A DNA stretch of 64,000 bases, from positions 119,823 through 183,822 of the forward strand of contig JADZDM010000010.1 of NCBI GenBank assembly GCA_020851035.1, given 5' to 3'. Both the position numbers and the translations under genes were made by a program. The notes beneath the pieces are model-generated. The model was given only the letters and a program-made list of their open reading frames with translations. It did no database searches and was not told the DNA's origin. The DNA comes from Gemmatimonadaceae bacterium. GTDB lineage: Bacteria; Gemmatimonadota; Gemmatimonadetes; Gemmatimonadales; Gemmatimonadaceae. Position 1 is the first letter of the stretch. Each line of letters begins with the position of its first letter. Of this stretch, positions 8,240 to 16,563 are shown piece after piece.

Positions 8240-10312
8240 TCACTGGTCGGTGCGCACCACCACCGACCGGATCACCACCCCGTCCGTGATCACCCGCACC
8301 AGGTGCCCGGTCACCACGAAGACATACGTGTCCGCATCCCGGTCCACCGGCCGGCCCAGCCGTGACAGCGCGCTCACGGGCTGTCCGGGGGTGATCCCCG
8401 CCAGCGACCACCCCCCCGACGACACGATCCCGACCACCCGCTCGCCTCCCGCGGGGTCAGGCTGGACCAGCAGTCCCACTCCGGCCTCCGCACTCTGGAG
8501 CACCCGCCCCTCGGTACCCCCGCTGCCGGCCGCCTCGGCCACCCCCGGCACCACCGTCCGCGCCTCCCGCGGCCGCATCCCGGTGCCCACCCGGCGCAGA
8601 CCGTCCGGCGAGACGAGCTGGATCGACCGGAAGCCCAGGTTCCCGATCTTGCTGCTGGCGCCACCCGACGGCGCGGACGGCCGCGGAGTCGGCGCGACCG
8701 ACGGCGCCTGGCCACCGGCCGGCAGCGTGGTGGACCCGCCGTTCCGCGCCGCCATCACGATCCGGCCCGCCTCCTGGCCCCACGGCTGCTGCCCGAACAC
8801 GTCGCGATACGCCGCCAGCAGCGTCAGCCCGGCCGGCCGGTCGCGCTCGAACAGCGCCCGCGCGTAGTTGAAGCAGACGCGCGTGCTCATCGGCTTCGTC
8901 TTGTCGCTCAGGCAGCTCGCGCGCCACGACGTCTCCGTCGGCAGCGAGCCGTCGCCGGTGAGGATGCGCCCGAACACTGCGCGCGCCGAGTCAGCCTGGC
9001 CCGCCTGGTAGTAGGCCACGCCAAGCGTGTTCAGCACCGAGGCATCCCCAGATGCCAGCTGTGCGGCGCGACGTGCCCGCTGCAGCGCGCGCGCCCCGTT
9101 CCCGGTGTACGCATCGAGCAGGGCCAGGTTCGAGAGGCTGGCCGGACGGTTCTCCACGTCGCGCATCGACTCGAGCGCGGTGCGTGCCCGTGCCAGCAGG
9201 GCGGGATCACCGGTGTTGTCGCCCCGCAGCCCCTCCACGAAGCGCGTGCGCACCACTCCCACGGTGGGACGCACGCCCAGCGCGCCCACCGGCACCGAGG
9301 CCAGCCACTGCGTGAGCAGCGCCGCCGCCATCGCCTCATCCACGAACGGCGTGCCGGGCAGCGCGCGGCGCACCGAGTCGAGCATCGCGATGCCGCGATC
9401 CACCTCGATGTTCGCGCTGATCAGCCCGATCGCACTGTCGTAGCGATCCTGCTCCTCCAGCATCCCGGCCCACATGCGCAGGTACAGCGCCGCACGCCGC
9501 ACCGACGACGGGTGCGTGCTCAGGACCCGCTCGCCCCAGAACGCGTTCTCGCCCGAGGCGCGCTCCTCGGCGGCGTCCAGTTCCCACAGGCGCACCATCT
9601 CGCCCGCGTCGCTGAACACACTGTTCCTGCGCGTCGCGAACATGAGGTACGCCGCCAGCGAGTCGGCCGACAGTTCCTTGCCCTGCGAGTACGAGCGGCA
9701 CGCGATCACGCCCGGTGCCGCCACCCGCGTGCCCTCGACCCCGCCGCCCGCCGCGTCGCCGCCTGCGGCGAGGCGATCGCTGCCGCGGCAGTTGCGATCC
9801 TGCGCGTGCCGGAGCAGCAGGTGCGACATCTCGTGTGCGATGACGGTCGAGAGGAACACGTCGCCGAGTTCGGAGGCCGTCCGGCCCGAGCGCGGGGCCG
9901 CCTGTGCCGCGCGACGGTCGAGCGCCTCGATCATCCCCGTGTACACGACGATCAGGTGATAGCCGTTGTCGGGCCACCCGGTGGCGAAGGCGTTCTCCTC
10001 GTTCTTGTTGAGCACCAGGAACCGCGTCGACGCGCCGACGTCGCGTGCCGCGGCCGCGAGCGGCTTGAGCAGCCGCGCCACCCGCAGCGCCCGCGGCGTC
10101 TTCACCTCGCAGTTCGCCTTCTGGAAGTCCGCCTGTTCGCGCAGCATCTGGCGCACCTGGGGCTCGAAGCTGCTTGCCACGGACTGCTCGGGCAGCGCCG
10201 GCACGGGGTCGCAGGGGGCCTGGGCCGCGAGCGGCGACCGGGCGGCGGCAGCGGCCAGCAGGCCGGCAAGGACGAGGGCGCGGCGGATGCCGGATTCGGA
10301 GGGCGTAGGCAT
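8240..10312 (-). CDS. Exported M48-type zinc metallopeptidase with TPR region
   Basis: This 690-residue protein starts with a signal peptide (LVLAGLLAAAAARSPLAAQA). The peptidase core spans about residues 45-280. It has HEMSH at 160-164 (the zinc HExxH), a third-ligand helix GKELSADSLAAYL and a STHPSS motif. Helical TPR-like repeats (residues about 380-470, for example SVLNTLGVAYYQAGQADSARAVF) follow, then a Pro/Ser linker and a C-terminal beta-rich segment from about 555. The linker contains SSKIGNLG, which recurs as SSKVGNLG in a nearby caspase-like protein. It is transcribed divergently from the first caspase gene, 264 bp away. A periplasmic protein-quality or processing role is likely. 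Confidence 0.85.
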   Translation of the reverse strand: MPTPSESGIRRALVLAGLLAAAAARSPLAAQAPCDPVPALPEQSVASSFEPQVRQMLREQADFQKANCEVKTPRALRVARLLKPLAAAARDVGASTRFLVLNKNEENAFATGWPDNGYHLIVVYTGMIEALDRRAAQAAPRSGRTASELGDVFLSTVIAHEMSHLLLRHAQDRNCRGSDRLAAGGDAAGGGVEGTRVAAPGVIACRSYSQGKELSADSLAAYLMFATRRNSVFSDAGEMVRLWELDAAEERASGENAFWGERVLSTHPSSVRRAALYLRMWAGMLEEQDRYDSAIGLISANIEVDRGIAMLDSVRRALPGTPFVDEAMAAALLTQWLASVPVGALGVRPTVGVVRTRFVEGLRGDNTGDPALLARARTALESMRDVENRPASLSNLALLDAYTGNGARALQRARRAAQLASGDASVLNTLGVAYYQAGQADSARAVFGRILTGDGSLPTETSWRASCLSDKTKPMSTRVCFNYARALFERDRPAGLTLLAAYRDVFGQQPWGQEAGRIVMAARNGGSTTLPAGGQAPSVAPTPRPSAPSGGASSKIGNLGFRSIQLVSPDGLRRVGTGMRPREARTVVPGVAEAAGSGGTEGRVLQSAEAGVGLLVQPDPAGGERVVGIVSSGGWSLAGITPGQPVSALSRLGRPVDRDADTYVFVVTGHLVRVITDGVVIRSVVVRTDQ

Positions 10313-10576
10313 GGCGGGAGTCTAGGGCGAAGCGAGGTCGGCAGCCATCACCGGTCCGGGTGACCCCGGCGGCACATCCCCGGGTGGCCGGTGTCGCGGG
10401 GACGTCTGCCGGGATGGACACGTCACGACGGGATTCGTGTCCATCTCCCCAGGTGCGCCGCAGAGGTCACCCGAACGGGTCAATTGTCCCGGGACGGGCC
10501 CGGCCGTATTGCTTGATCGGCGCGCCTGCCTGCCCACTGCACCCCGCGCCCGCCTCCCCCGTCCGACTGCCGCCCC

Positions 10577-12985
10577 ATGCCTGCCCTGCGCCTCCCGCAC
10601 GTCGCACCGTCCGCCCTCCGCCTGCGCCGGCTGCTGACGGCCGCCATCACCTTCGCCGCCGGCGCCGCGATCGTGGCGCCGCTGCAGGCCCAGGTGCGGC
10701 GCGCGCTCATCGTGGGCATCAACGACTACGAGGCATTCCTGCCACCCACCGCCGCGCGCACCGCGGTCGCCAGCCAGGCGCGGCGCACACCGGCACCACG
10801 CGAGGCAGGCGCGCGCGGCACGATCAGCAACCTCGAGGGAAGCGCGAACGACGCACAGGCCGTCGCGCAGGTCGTCACCGCGCGCTTCGGCTTCCGTCGC
10901 ACCGACGTGCGCCTCCTGATCGACCGCCAGGCCACGCGCCGCGCCATCATCGACTCGCTCACCGCCATGCTGGCGCGCTCGAAGCCCGGCGACGTGGCCT
11001 TCTTCTCGTACGCCGGCCACGGTGCACTGCGCCGCAACACCCTCACGCCGGGCAAGCAGGTGGACCAGACGCTGGTGCCGGTGGATGCCAACGCCGGCGC
11101 CGAGGACATCCGCGACAAGGAGCTGGCCGCGATCCTCGCGCCGGCGGCCGCACGCGGCGTGATCGTGACGGCGGTGATCGACGCATGCAACTCGGGCTCC
11201 ATCACCCGCGGTGGCGTGCCCTCGCTGCTGCGCGAGCGTTGGGCGGCGATCGACGAGCGCGACAAGGCGGAGCGTTACACGGGCGACTTCCCGGCCGAGA
11301 AGGGCGCGCTGATCATCGCCGCCGCCGAGGACACGCGGCCGGCGAAGGAAGGGATGGACGAGAACGGGACGCGGCACGGGCTGTTCACGGCGGCGTTCCT
11401 GCAGGCGCTGCTCTCGAACTCCGTCAACGCCAGCGCACGCACGATCTTCCAGAGCACCAAGGCGATCATGCAGGGGCGCGCCCCGGACCAGGTGCCGAGC
11501 ATCGATGCGCAAGCCAGCCGGCTGCGGCAGCCGCTGTTCGGGGGTGCCGGCAGCGAGGGCGCGACGCGCACCACGGTCGCGATCACGCAGCTGCGGGGCG
11601 AGCAGGCGGAACTCGACGGCGGACTCGCCCTCGGCCTGCGGCCCGGCACCGAGCTCGCGCGACTCGTGCGCGGCGTGCCCGACACCACCTTCATCATCCG
11701 CGTCGAGCGCAACACGAGCATCGCGCGCAGCCTGGCCTCGATCGTGAAGGGCAGCGAGGACAGCCTGAAGATCGGTGACCTGTACACGATCACCCGCTGG
11801 GTGGCCGCCGACGAACCGCTGCTGCGCGTGTGGGTGCCGTCGCCACTCGCCTCCGATGCGGTGCGCGATGCGGCGGTAGCCGAGGCCCGCCTGCTGAAGG
11901 CGAGCACGCAGGTCACCTGGGTGGACGACCCCACGCGCCTGCCGTCGTCCACGCAGCCGCTGGTGACGGTCGCGTTCGAGGAGGGCTGGTGGACGCTGCG
12001 CACCGGCCGCGAACTGCCCGCCAAGATCGGTGCCACGCTGCAGGCGAACCGCGTGCTCTCGGCCATCGGGCAGCTTGGCGTGAAGAACGCGGCCGTGTGG
12101 CTGTCGATCCCGCCCACGCGCGCGCTGGACCAGGCGCTGGCGATCGGCGGCGCGCAGCAGGCGGCCGGCATCACGCGCGAGGGGGCGCCGGAGGGCGCGT
12201 TCTACGTGCTCGCGGGCCGCGTCACCGACGCGGGCGTGTCGTATGCGTGGGTGCGCAGCAACGCCGCGGCGGCCGACACCGCGTACAGCGCGTTCCCGCC
12301 GCGCAGCAACTGGTTCCCCGTGAGCACCGCCCCGAGTGCGATGGCGGCCGCCGATTCGCTGCGCATGCGCGCCGAGGCGCTGGGCCGCGTGCGCACCTGG
12401 CTCACCATCGCGACACCGCCGGACGAGGGCCAGTTCCCGTACCGGCTGGTGGTGGTGGACAGCGCGTCGCAGCGGCCGGTCACGGCCGATTCGCTGGCCA
12501 GCGGCACCGTGATCCAGCTGCGCCTCGATGCCGACACCGCGCGACTGGCCGCCGCGGCGACACGCGCGCCCCGCTTCGTCTACGTCTTCGACATCGACAG
12601 CAAGGGCAAGGCGACCCTGCTCTTCCCCGCCGACGGCACCAATGCCAGCAACCGCGTGCCGTACTTCATGGGGAACCGGGAGGTGTGGCCCGAGGCCATC
12701 CCGGTCACCGATGCCGGCGGCCGGGTCGCCTCCTTCGGGGCCACCGACATCGGGGTCGAATCGCTGCTGATGGTGACGTCGGAGCAGGAGCTGCCGCGCG
12801 ACGTGTTCGAGTGGGACGCGGTGGTGGCGGCGGAGATGACCCGGGGCGGCAACGACTCGGCGCTGGGGAGCCTGCTGCGGAGCCGGATCGGCGGCACCCG
12901 CGGGCTGGGGGCGCGGAACGGCTCGGCGCCGGCCACCTGGTCGCTGCAGCGGGTGCAGGTGCGGGTGGTGCCGGCGGCGCGCTGA
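10577..12985 (+). CDS. Exported caspase-fold (peptidase C14) protein
   Basis: An 802-residue protein with a signal peptide ending near APLQAQ (residue 39). The caspase p20-like domain follows: VRRALIVGINDYEAF, then FFSYAGHGAL with the catalytic His at 148, and VIDACNSGS with the catalytic Cys at 204. An Arg/Pro-rich insertion (about 60-85) interrupts the first strand-helix unit. After about residue 310 the protein continues into a large C-terminal part with DUF4384-like features (IVKGSEDSLKIGDLY, FVYVFDIDSKGKATLLFPADG). Such proteins usually cleave after Arg or Lys. It heads a locus of proteases and signalling genes. The protease role is inferred from the intact dyad. Confidence 0.88.
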   Translation: MPALRLPHVAPSALRLRRLLTAAITFAAGAAIVAPLQAQVRRALIVGINDYEAFLPPTAARTAVASQARRTPAPREAGARGTISNLEGSANDAQAVAQVVTARFGFRRTDVRLLIDRQATRRAIIDSLTAMLARSKPGDVAFFSYAGHGALRRNTLTPGKQVDQTLVPVDANAGAEDIRDKELAAILAPAAARGVIVTAVIDACNSGSITRGGVPSLLRERWAAIDERDKAERYTGDFPAEKGALIIAAAEDTRPAKEGMDENGTRHGLFTAAFLQALLSNSVNASARTIFQSTKAIMQGRAPDQVPSIDAQASRLRQPLFGGAGSEGATRTTVAITQLRGEQAELDGGLALGLRPGTELARLVRGVPDTTFIIRVERNTSIARSLASIVKGSEDSLKIGDLYTITRWVAADEPLLRVWVPSPLASDAVRDAAVAEARLLKASTQVTWVDDPTRLPSSTQPLVTVAFEEGWWTLRTGRELPAKIGATLQANRVLSAIGQLGVKNAAVWLSIPPTRALDQALAIGGAQQAAGITREGAPEGAFYVLAGRVTDAGVSYAWVRSNAAAADTAYSAFPPRSNWFPVSTAPSAMAAADSLRMRAEALGRVRTWLTIATPPDEGQFPYRLVVVDSASQRPVTADSLASGTVIQLRLDADTARLAAAATRAPRFVYVFDIDSKGKATLLFPADGTNASNRVPYFMGNREVWPEAIPVTDAGGRVASFGATDIGVESLLMVTSEQELPRDVFEWDAVVAAEMTRGGNDSALGSLLRSRIGGTRGLGARNGSAPATWSLQRVQVRVVPAAR

Positions 12986-13144
12986 GGGCCGGCGGCCCGG
13001 ACCGCTGGCGGAGACGGGGGGAATGATCGATCGTCATTCCGTGTCTGTTGCCGGTGTCGGGTCGCGGCGGCCGGGACGTCCCGGTGGTCAGAGGTTGGAA
13101 GTATCCAGATGCCGGCGTCCGGTGACGCCAACGAGGATCGAGTC

Positions 13145-15178
13145 ATGGGTGAGTCGCTGCTGCAGGATTCAGGGAGGCGCCGCCGCGTGGCGTCCCGGGT
13201 GCGCGCGGCGGCGCTCGCCGTGCTGGCCACGCTGTCTGTCACCGCGCTGCATGCGCAGGGCGGCCGGCGCGGGCTCGAGCAGCGCAACGCCGCCGGCAGC
13301 GGCCCGGCCGGATTCGGCACCTATCACGCCGTCATCTTCGCCGTCGGCATCCAGCAGCCCAGCAGTGGGCTGCCGTCACTGCGGTATCCGCTGAAGGAAG
13401 CCGACTCGCTCCGCGCCGTGATCACGCGCGAGTACACGTTCGACGAGCGCAACGTGCAGGTGGTGAAGAACCCCACCCGCGAGGCGATCCTCGACACGCT
13501 CGAGGTGCTCGCGCGGCGCCTGGGCCCAGACGACAACCTGCTGGTGGTCTACAGCGGCCATGGTGGCTTCGACGAGGGGGGGCGCGAGGGCTACTGGCTG
13601 GCCGCGGATGCCGCGAACGCCCGGCCCAGCACCTGGATCCCGAACGAGTCGGTGCGGACCTGGCTGCGCAAGCTCAAGGCGCGCTCGGTGCTGCTGGTGA
13701 CCGATGCCTGCTTCAGCGGCTCGCTCAACCGCAGCAACGACGACCGCGTGGACCTGGGCAGCGACAGCCAGCGGATGATGGCCGGTGCGCTGATGTACGC
13801 ACGTCGCACCAGCCGGCAGGCGATGACGGCCGGCACCGCGAAGGAGACGGTGCCGCAGGTGAGCATCTTCTCGATGGAGATCGTGGCCGCACTCAAGGCC
13901 CGGCGCGCGCCGGTGTTCCTCGCGCAGCAGCTCGCCTCCGAGATCAATCCCCGTGTCGCAGCCGTCGCGCACACCACGCCGACCTTCAGCGCCGTGCCCG
14001 GCATCGAGAGCGACCAGGGCGACTTCGTGTTCGTGCGACGCCAGTCCGCGGCCAGCGCGGCCGCGGCGGTTGCTCCCGCCGCACCGCTGCCGGTGGCAGC
14101 GCAGGGTAGCATGCAGCGCGGCGGCGCGCAGCCCGTGAGCGACCTGCCCGCGGCGAACACGCGGCCCGTGAACACCTCCGGCACCACGGGGGCGCCGGTC
14201 CGTCCGTCGGCCGGCAGCACCGTGCCCGCGGCGACGACGTCGTCGAAGGTGGGGAACCTCGGCAGTGCCGCGCCGCCGTCCACGGCACCAGCGGCAGTGC
14301 CTGCGGCCGCACCGCGCGCGGCACCGGGCTGCGAGGGCGGCGTGGCGTCGGGGTGCATCACGCAGGCGCTGAACCTCGAGTACAGCCGCAACGGCGTGGC
14401 GCAGAACGTACCACGCGCCGTCGGTCTCTATCGCCTGGCCTGTGACGCGCGCGACCCGGAGGGATGCATGCACCTCGGGCGCATGTACGACTCCCGCCAC
14501 GAGGGCCTCTCGATGGACCGGGGCAAGGCCCGCCAGCTCTTCACCCAGTCCTGTGACGCCGGCTCCGCCGCAGCATGCACCTACATCGGCATCGCGACCG
14601 CGAAGGGCGAGACGGGCAGCGTGGACGCCGCCCGCGCGGCGCAGCTGTTCGCCAAGGCCTGCGACGGCGGGCACCTGCAGGGCTGCGGCCTCCTGGGCGT
14701 GGCGTACTTCAATGGCACCGGCGCGCCGCAGAACGATTCCCGCGCCGCCGCGCTGCTGCTGCGCGCCTGCACCGCCAACGAGACCGTGGCCTGCAACGCG
14801 CTGGGCACCATGCAGGCGCAGGGGCGCGGCGGGCTGGCGCGTGACTCCGTGAAGGCGGTCGGCTATTGGCGCCAGGGGTGCACCACAGCTCCGTCGATCG
14901 CGGAATCGTGCGCCAGCCTGGGCCGGGCCTACCTGCGCGGCGGCGGCGTGGCGCGCGACGACGGCCGCGCCGTGCAGTACCTCAGCCAGGCCTGCGAAGG
15001 CGGGTACGCGGCCGGCTGCACCGCACTCGCCGCGGCGTACGAGGCTGGCACCAGCGTGACGGTGAAGAGCGCCACCCGCGCCTTCGAGTTCTACAAGCGC
15101 GGCTGCGACGGCGGCGACGCCACCGGCTGCGAGTGGGTCAAGGCGCACCCGCAGGCGGCACCCGCACCGCCGAAGTGA
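13145..15178 (+). CDS. Exported caspase-fold protein fused to Cys-rich Sel1/Hcp-like repeats
   Basis: ATG 13145 is preferred over ATG 13109 because AGGA precedes it by about 8 nt. The 677-residue product has a signal peptide (LAVLATLSVTALHAQ). The caspase domain follows with VVYSGHGGF (His139) and LVTDACFSGS (Cys189), then a Pro/Ala/Ser linker of about 100 residues. The C-terminal half has eight Sel1-type helical repeats, nearly all with a C-x7-C pair (CEGGVASGC, CDARDPEGC, CDGGHLQGC, CDGGDATGC). This pattern matches disulphide-stapled Helicobacter Hcp proteins and suggests an extracytoplasmic location. Its 3' end overlaps the convergent subtilase gene by 41 bp. Confidence 0.88.
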   Translation: MGESLLQDSGRRRRVASRVRAAALAVLATLSVTALHAQGGRRGLEQRNAAGSGPAGFGTYHAVIFAVGIQQPSSGLPSLRYPLKEADSLRAVITREYTFDERNVQVVKNPTREAILDTLEVLARRLGPDDNLLVVYSGHGGFDEGGREGYWLAADAANARPSTWIPNESVRTWLRKLKARSVLLVTDACFSGSLNRSNDDRVDLGSDSQRMMAGALMYARRTSRQAMTAGTAKETVPQVSIFSMEIVAALKARRAPVFLAQQLASEINPRVAAVAHTTPTFSAVPGIESDQGDFVFVRRQSAASAAAAVAPAAPLPVAAQGSMQRGGAQPVSDLPAANTRPVNTSGTTGAPVRPSAGSTVPAATTSSKVGNLGSAAPPSTAPAAVPAAAPRAAPGCEGGVASGCITQALNLEYSRNGVAQNVPRAVGLYRLACDARDPEGCMHLGRMYDSRHEGLSMDRGKARQLFTQSCDAGSAAACTYIGIATAKGETGSVDAARAAQLFAKACDGGHLQGCGLLGVAYFNGTGAPQNDSRAAALLLRACTANETVACNALGTMQAQGRGGLARDSVKAVGYWRQGCTTAPSIAESCASLGRAYLRGGGVARDDGRAVQYLSQACEGGYAAGCTALAAAYEAGTSVTVKSATRAFEFYKRGCDGGDATGCEWVKAHPQAAPAPPK

Positions 15179-15989
15179 CGACGGCGCGCCGCACGTTGCG
15201 TGCGGCGATGCCCTCGCTCCACGGCTCGGCCAGCGCGCGCAGCACCGACTTCGCGATCACGGGATGCATCGGTCCCGTGCGCGAAAGCAGGCGCGCCAGC
15301 AGCGCACTCATCACGGGCGCGGCATAGCTGCTGCCGGTGACGGTCTTCGTGCCGCCGCCGCTCCACGCCACCGGCACCTCCTGCCCTCCGGTCGCGAACT
15401 CCACCAGGTGGTCCGGCAGGTGATGGAACACCCCCGGCACCGTGCGCGCCATGTTCACCGCCACCACCGTCGGGAAGTGGGCGGGCCACTCGCGGCGGTC
15501 GATGTCGACGTTCGAGCAGGCCGACACGACATGCACCTGCCGGAGGTACGCCTCATCCACCCACTCCTTGAACGACAGCACGTACGTCGCCTCGCCGCGG
15601 CAGCCGAAGCTGCAGTTCAGCACATGGTAGCCGCGGTCCATCGCCAGCCGCACGCCGGCGGCGATGATCGCGCTGCGACTGGCCAGGTCCGCACCGAGCA
15701 CGCGGAAGCTGCCGAGCACCGCCCGGGGCGCCAGCGCGTGGATGATGCCGGCGATCGCCGTCCCGTGCCCGTACGCATCCTCGCCAGCGCCGTCGCGCAC
15801 GCGCACACGGGGACCGTCCCCCTCGAGGATGACGTCGTCGGCGAGCACGACGCCCTGCAGCGCGGGATGGGCCGACTCGATGCCGGTGTCGAGCACCGCG
15901 ACGCGAATGCCCGCGCCATCCCCGTCGCGCAGGCCGGCGCGCGGGATGGCGAGGTTCAGCACGTCGGCGCGGCCGCGGGCGTCAGGCAC
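15138..15989 (-). CDS. Compact S8 (subtilisin-like) serine protease
   Basis: The start is GTG 15989, overlapping the stop of the GAF gene (GTGCCTGA), which shows translational coupling. The 283-residue product is a bare subtilase catalytic domain with Asp34 (VAVLDTGIES), His75 (YGHGTAIAGI), the oxyanion Asn in VSACSN and Ser221 (TGSSYAAPVMSA). It has no signal peptide or propeptide, so it probably acts in the cytoplasm. It is the last gene of the cyclase-GAF-subtilase operon, so its activity may be linked to that sensory pair. Substrate unknown. Confidence 0.88.
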   Translation of the reverse strand: MPDARGRADVLNLAIPRAGLRDGDGAGIRVAVLDTGIESAHPALQGVVLADDVILEGDGPRVRVRDGAGEDAYGHGTAIAGIIHALAPRAVLGSFRVLGADLASRSAIIAAGVRLAMDRGYHVLNCSFGCRGEATYVLSFKEWVDEAYLRQVHVVSACSNVDIDRREWPAHFPTVVAVNMARTVPGVFHHLPDHLVEFATGGQEVPVAWSGGGTKTVTGSSYAAPVMSALLARLLSRTGPMHPVIAKSVLRALAEPWSEGIAARNVRRAVVTSAVRVPPAGAP

Positions 15990-16560
15990 CGTGCAGCCCC
16001 AGCACGCCGTCCAGCAGCACGAGGTCCAGCAGGCGGCCGGCCGTGTGCACGTCGCGCTCCAGCCGCTCCAGGTGCTCCGCCGCGAAGCCGCGCGGTGCAC
16101 CTTCGCGCGTGAACAGCACGCACGACACCACCCCGCGCACGGCGCCGCCGAACGCCAGCGGCACCGCCAGCATCGCCGCGGTGCGCACGCCGAGCAGCGT
16201 GTCGAGCGTGCCGTCGCGCTGTGCACTGGCCTCGATCCCGTTCTCGCAGAACGACTGCTCGGTGACGGCGACCATGCCGATGATGCCCTGGCTCACGGGC
16301 TGCTGGAACAGGTCCACCAGGCGGTCGGCGTGCGGGCCGGTGTTGATCGCAGGCACCAGGGCGGCACCGCGCAGCAGCCAGACCGTGCCCTCGTCGGCAC
16401 CGCAGCGCCCGATCGCATCGACCAGCAGCTCGCGGGCGAGTCGCGGCTCGTCGCCGCGCAGCCACGGCCCGGTGATCATCGCGCCGCGCTCCCGCGCACG
16501 CTGCATCACCACCGGCGCGAAGGCGTGGAGTTCGGGATCGGGTCGGAAGCGGTGCGTCAT
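15982..16560 (-). CDS. GAF-domain protein
   Basis: A 192-residue soluble protein that is mostly one GAF domain. Visible features are the N-terminal helix region, AIGRCGADEGTVWLLRGAALVPA, then QGIIGMVAVTEQSF and the strand pair TAAMLAVPLAFGGAVRGVVSCVLF. GAF domains bind small ligands such as cyclic nucleotides or sense redox state; ligand-determining residues cannot be read here. The gene lies 3 bp after the cyclase stop and overlaps the subtilase start by 8 nt, so the three products are probably made together and may form one pathway. Confidence 0.82.
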   Translation of the reverse strand: MTHRFRPDPELHAFAPVVMQRARERGAMITGPWLRGDEPRLARELLVDAIGRCGADEGTVWLLRGAALVPAINTGPHADRLVDLFQQPVSQGIIGMVAVTEQSFCENGIEASAQRDGTLDTLLGVRTAAMLAVPLAFGGAVRGVVSCVLFTREGAPRGFAAEHLERLERDVHTAGRLLDLVLLDGVLGLHGA

Positions 16561-16563
16561 GGG

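Noticed and set aside
10485..10513. Sigma-70 promoter (TTGTCC-N17-TATTGC) before the first caspase gene
   Set aside because: Spacing is right but the -10 matches consensus at only three positions; too weak to annotate.
13020..13040. GGAATGA...TCATTCC dyad between the two caspase genes as a terminator
   Set aside because: Only a 7-bp arm with AT content and no T tract; could equally be an operator or chance.
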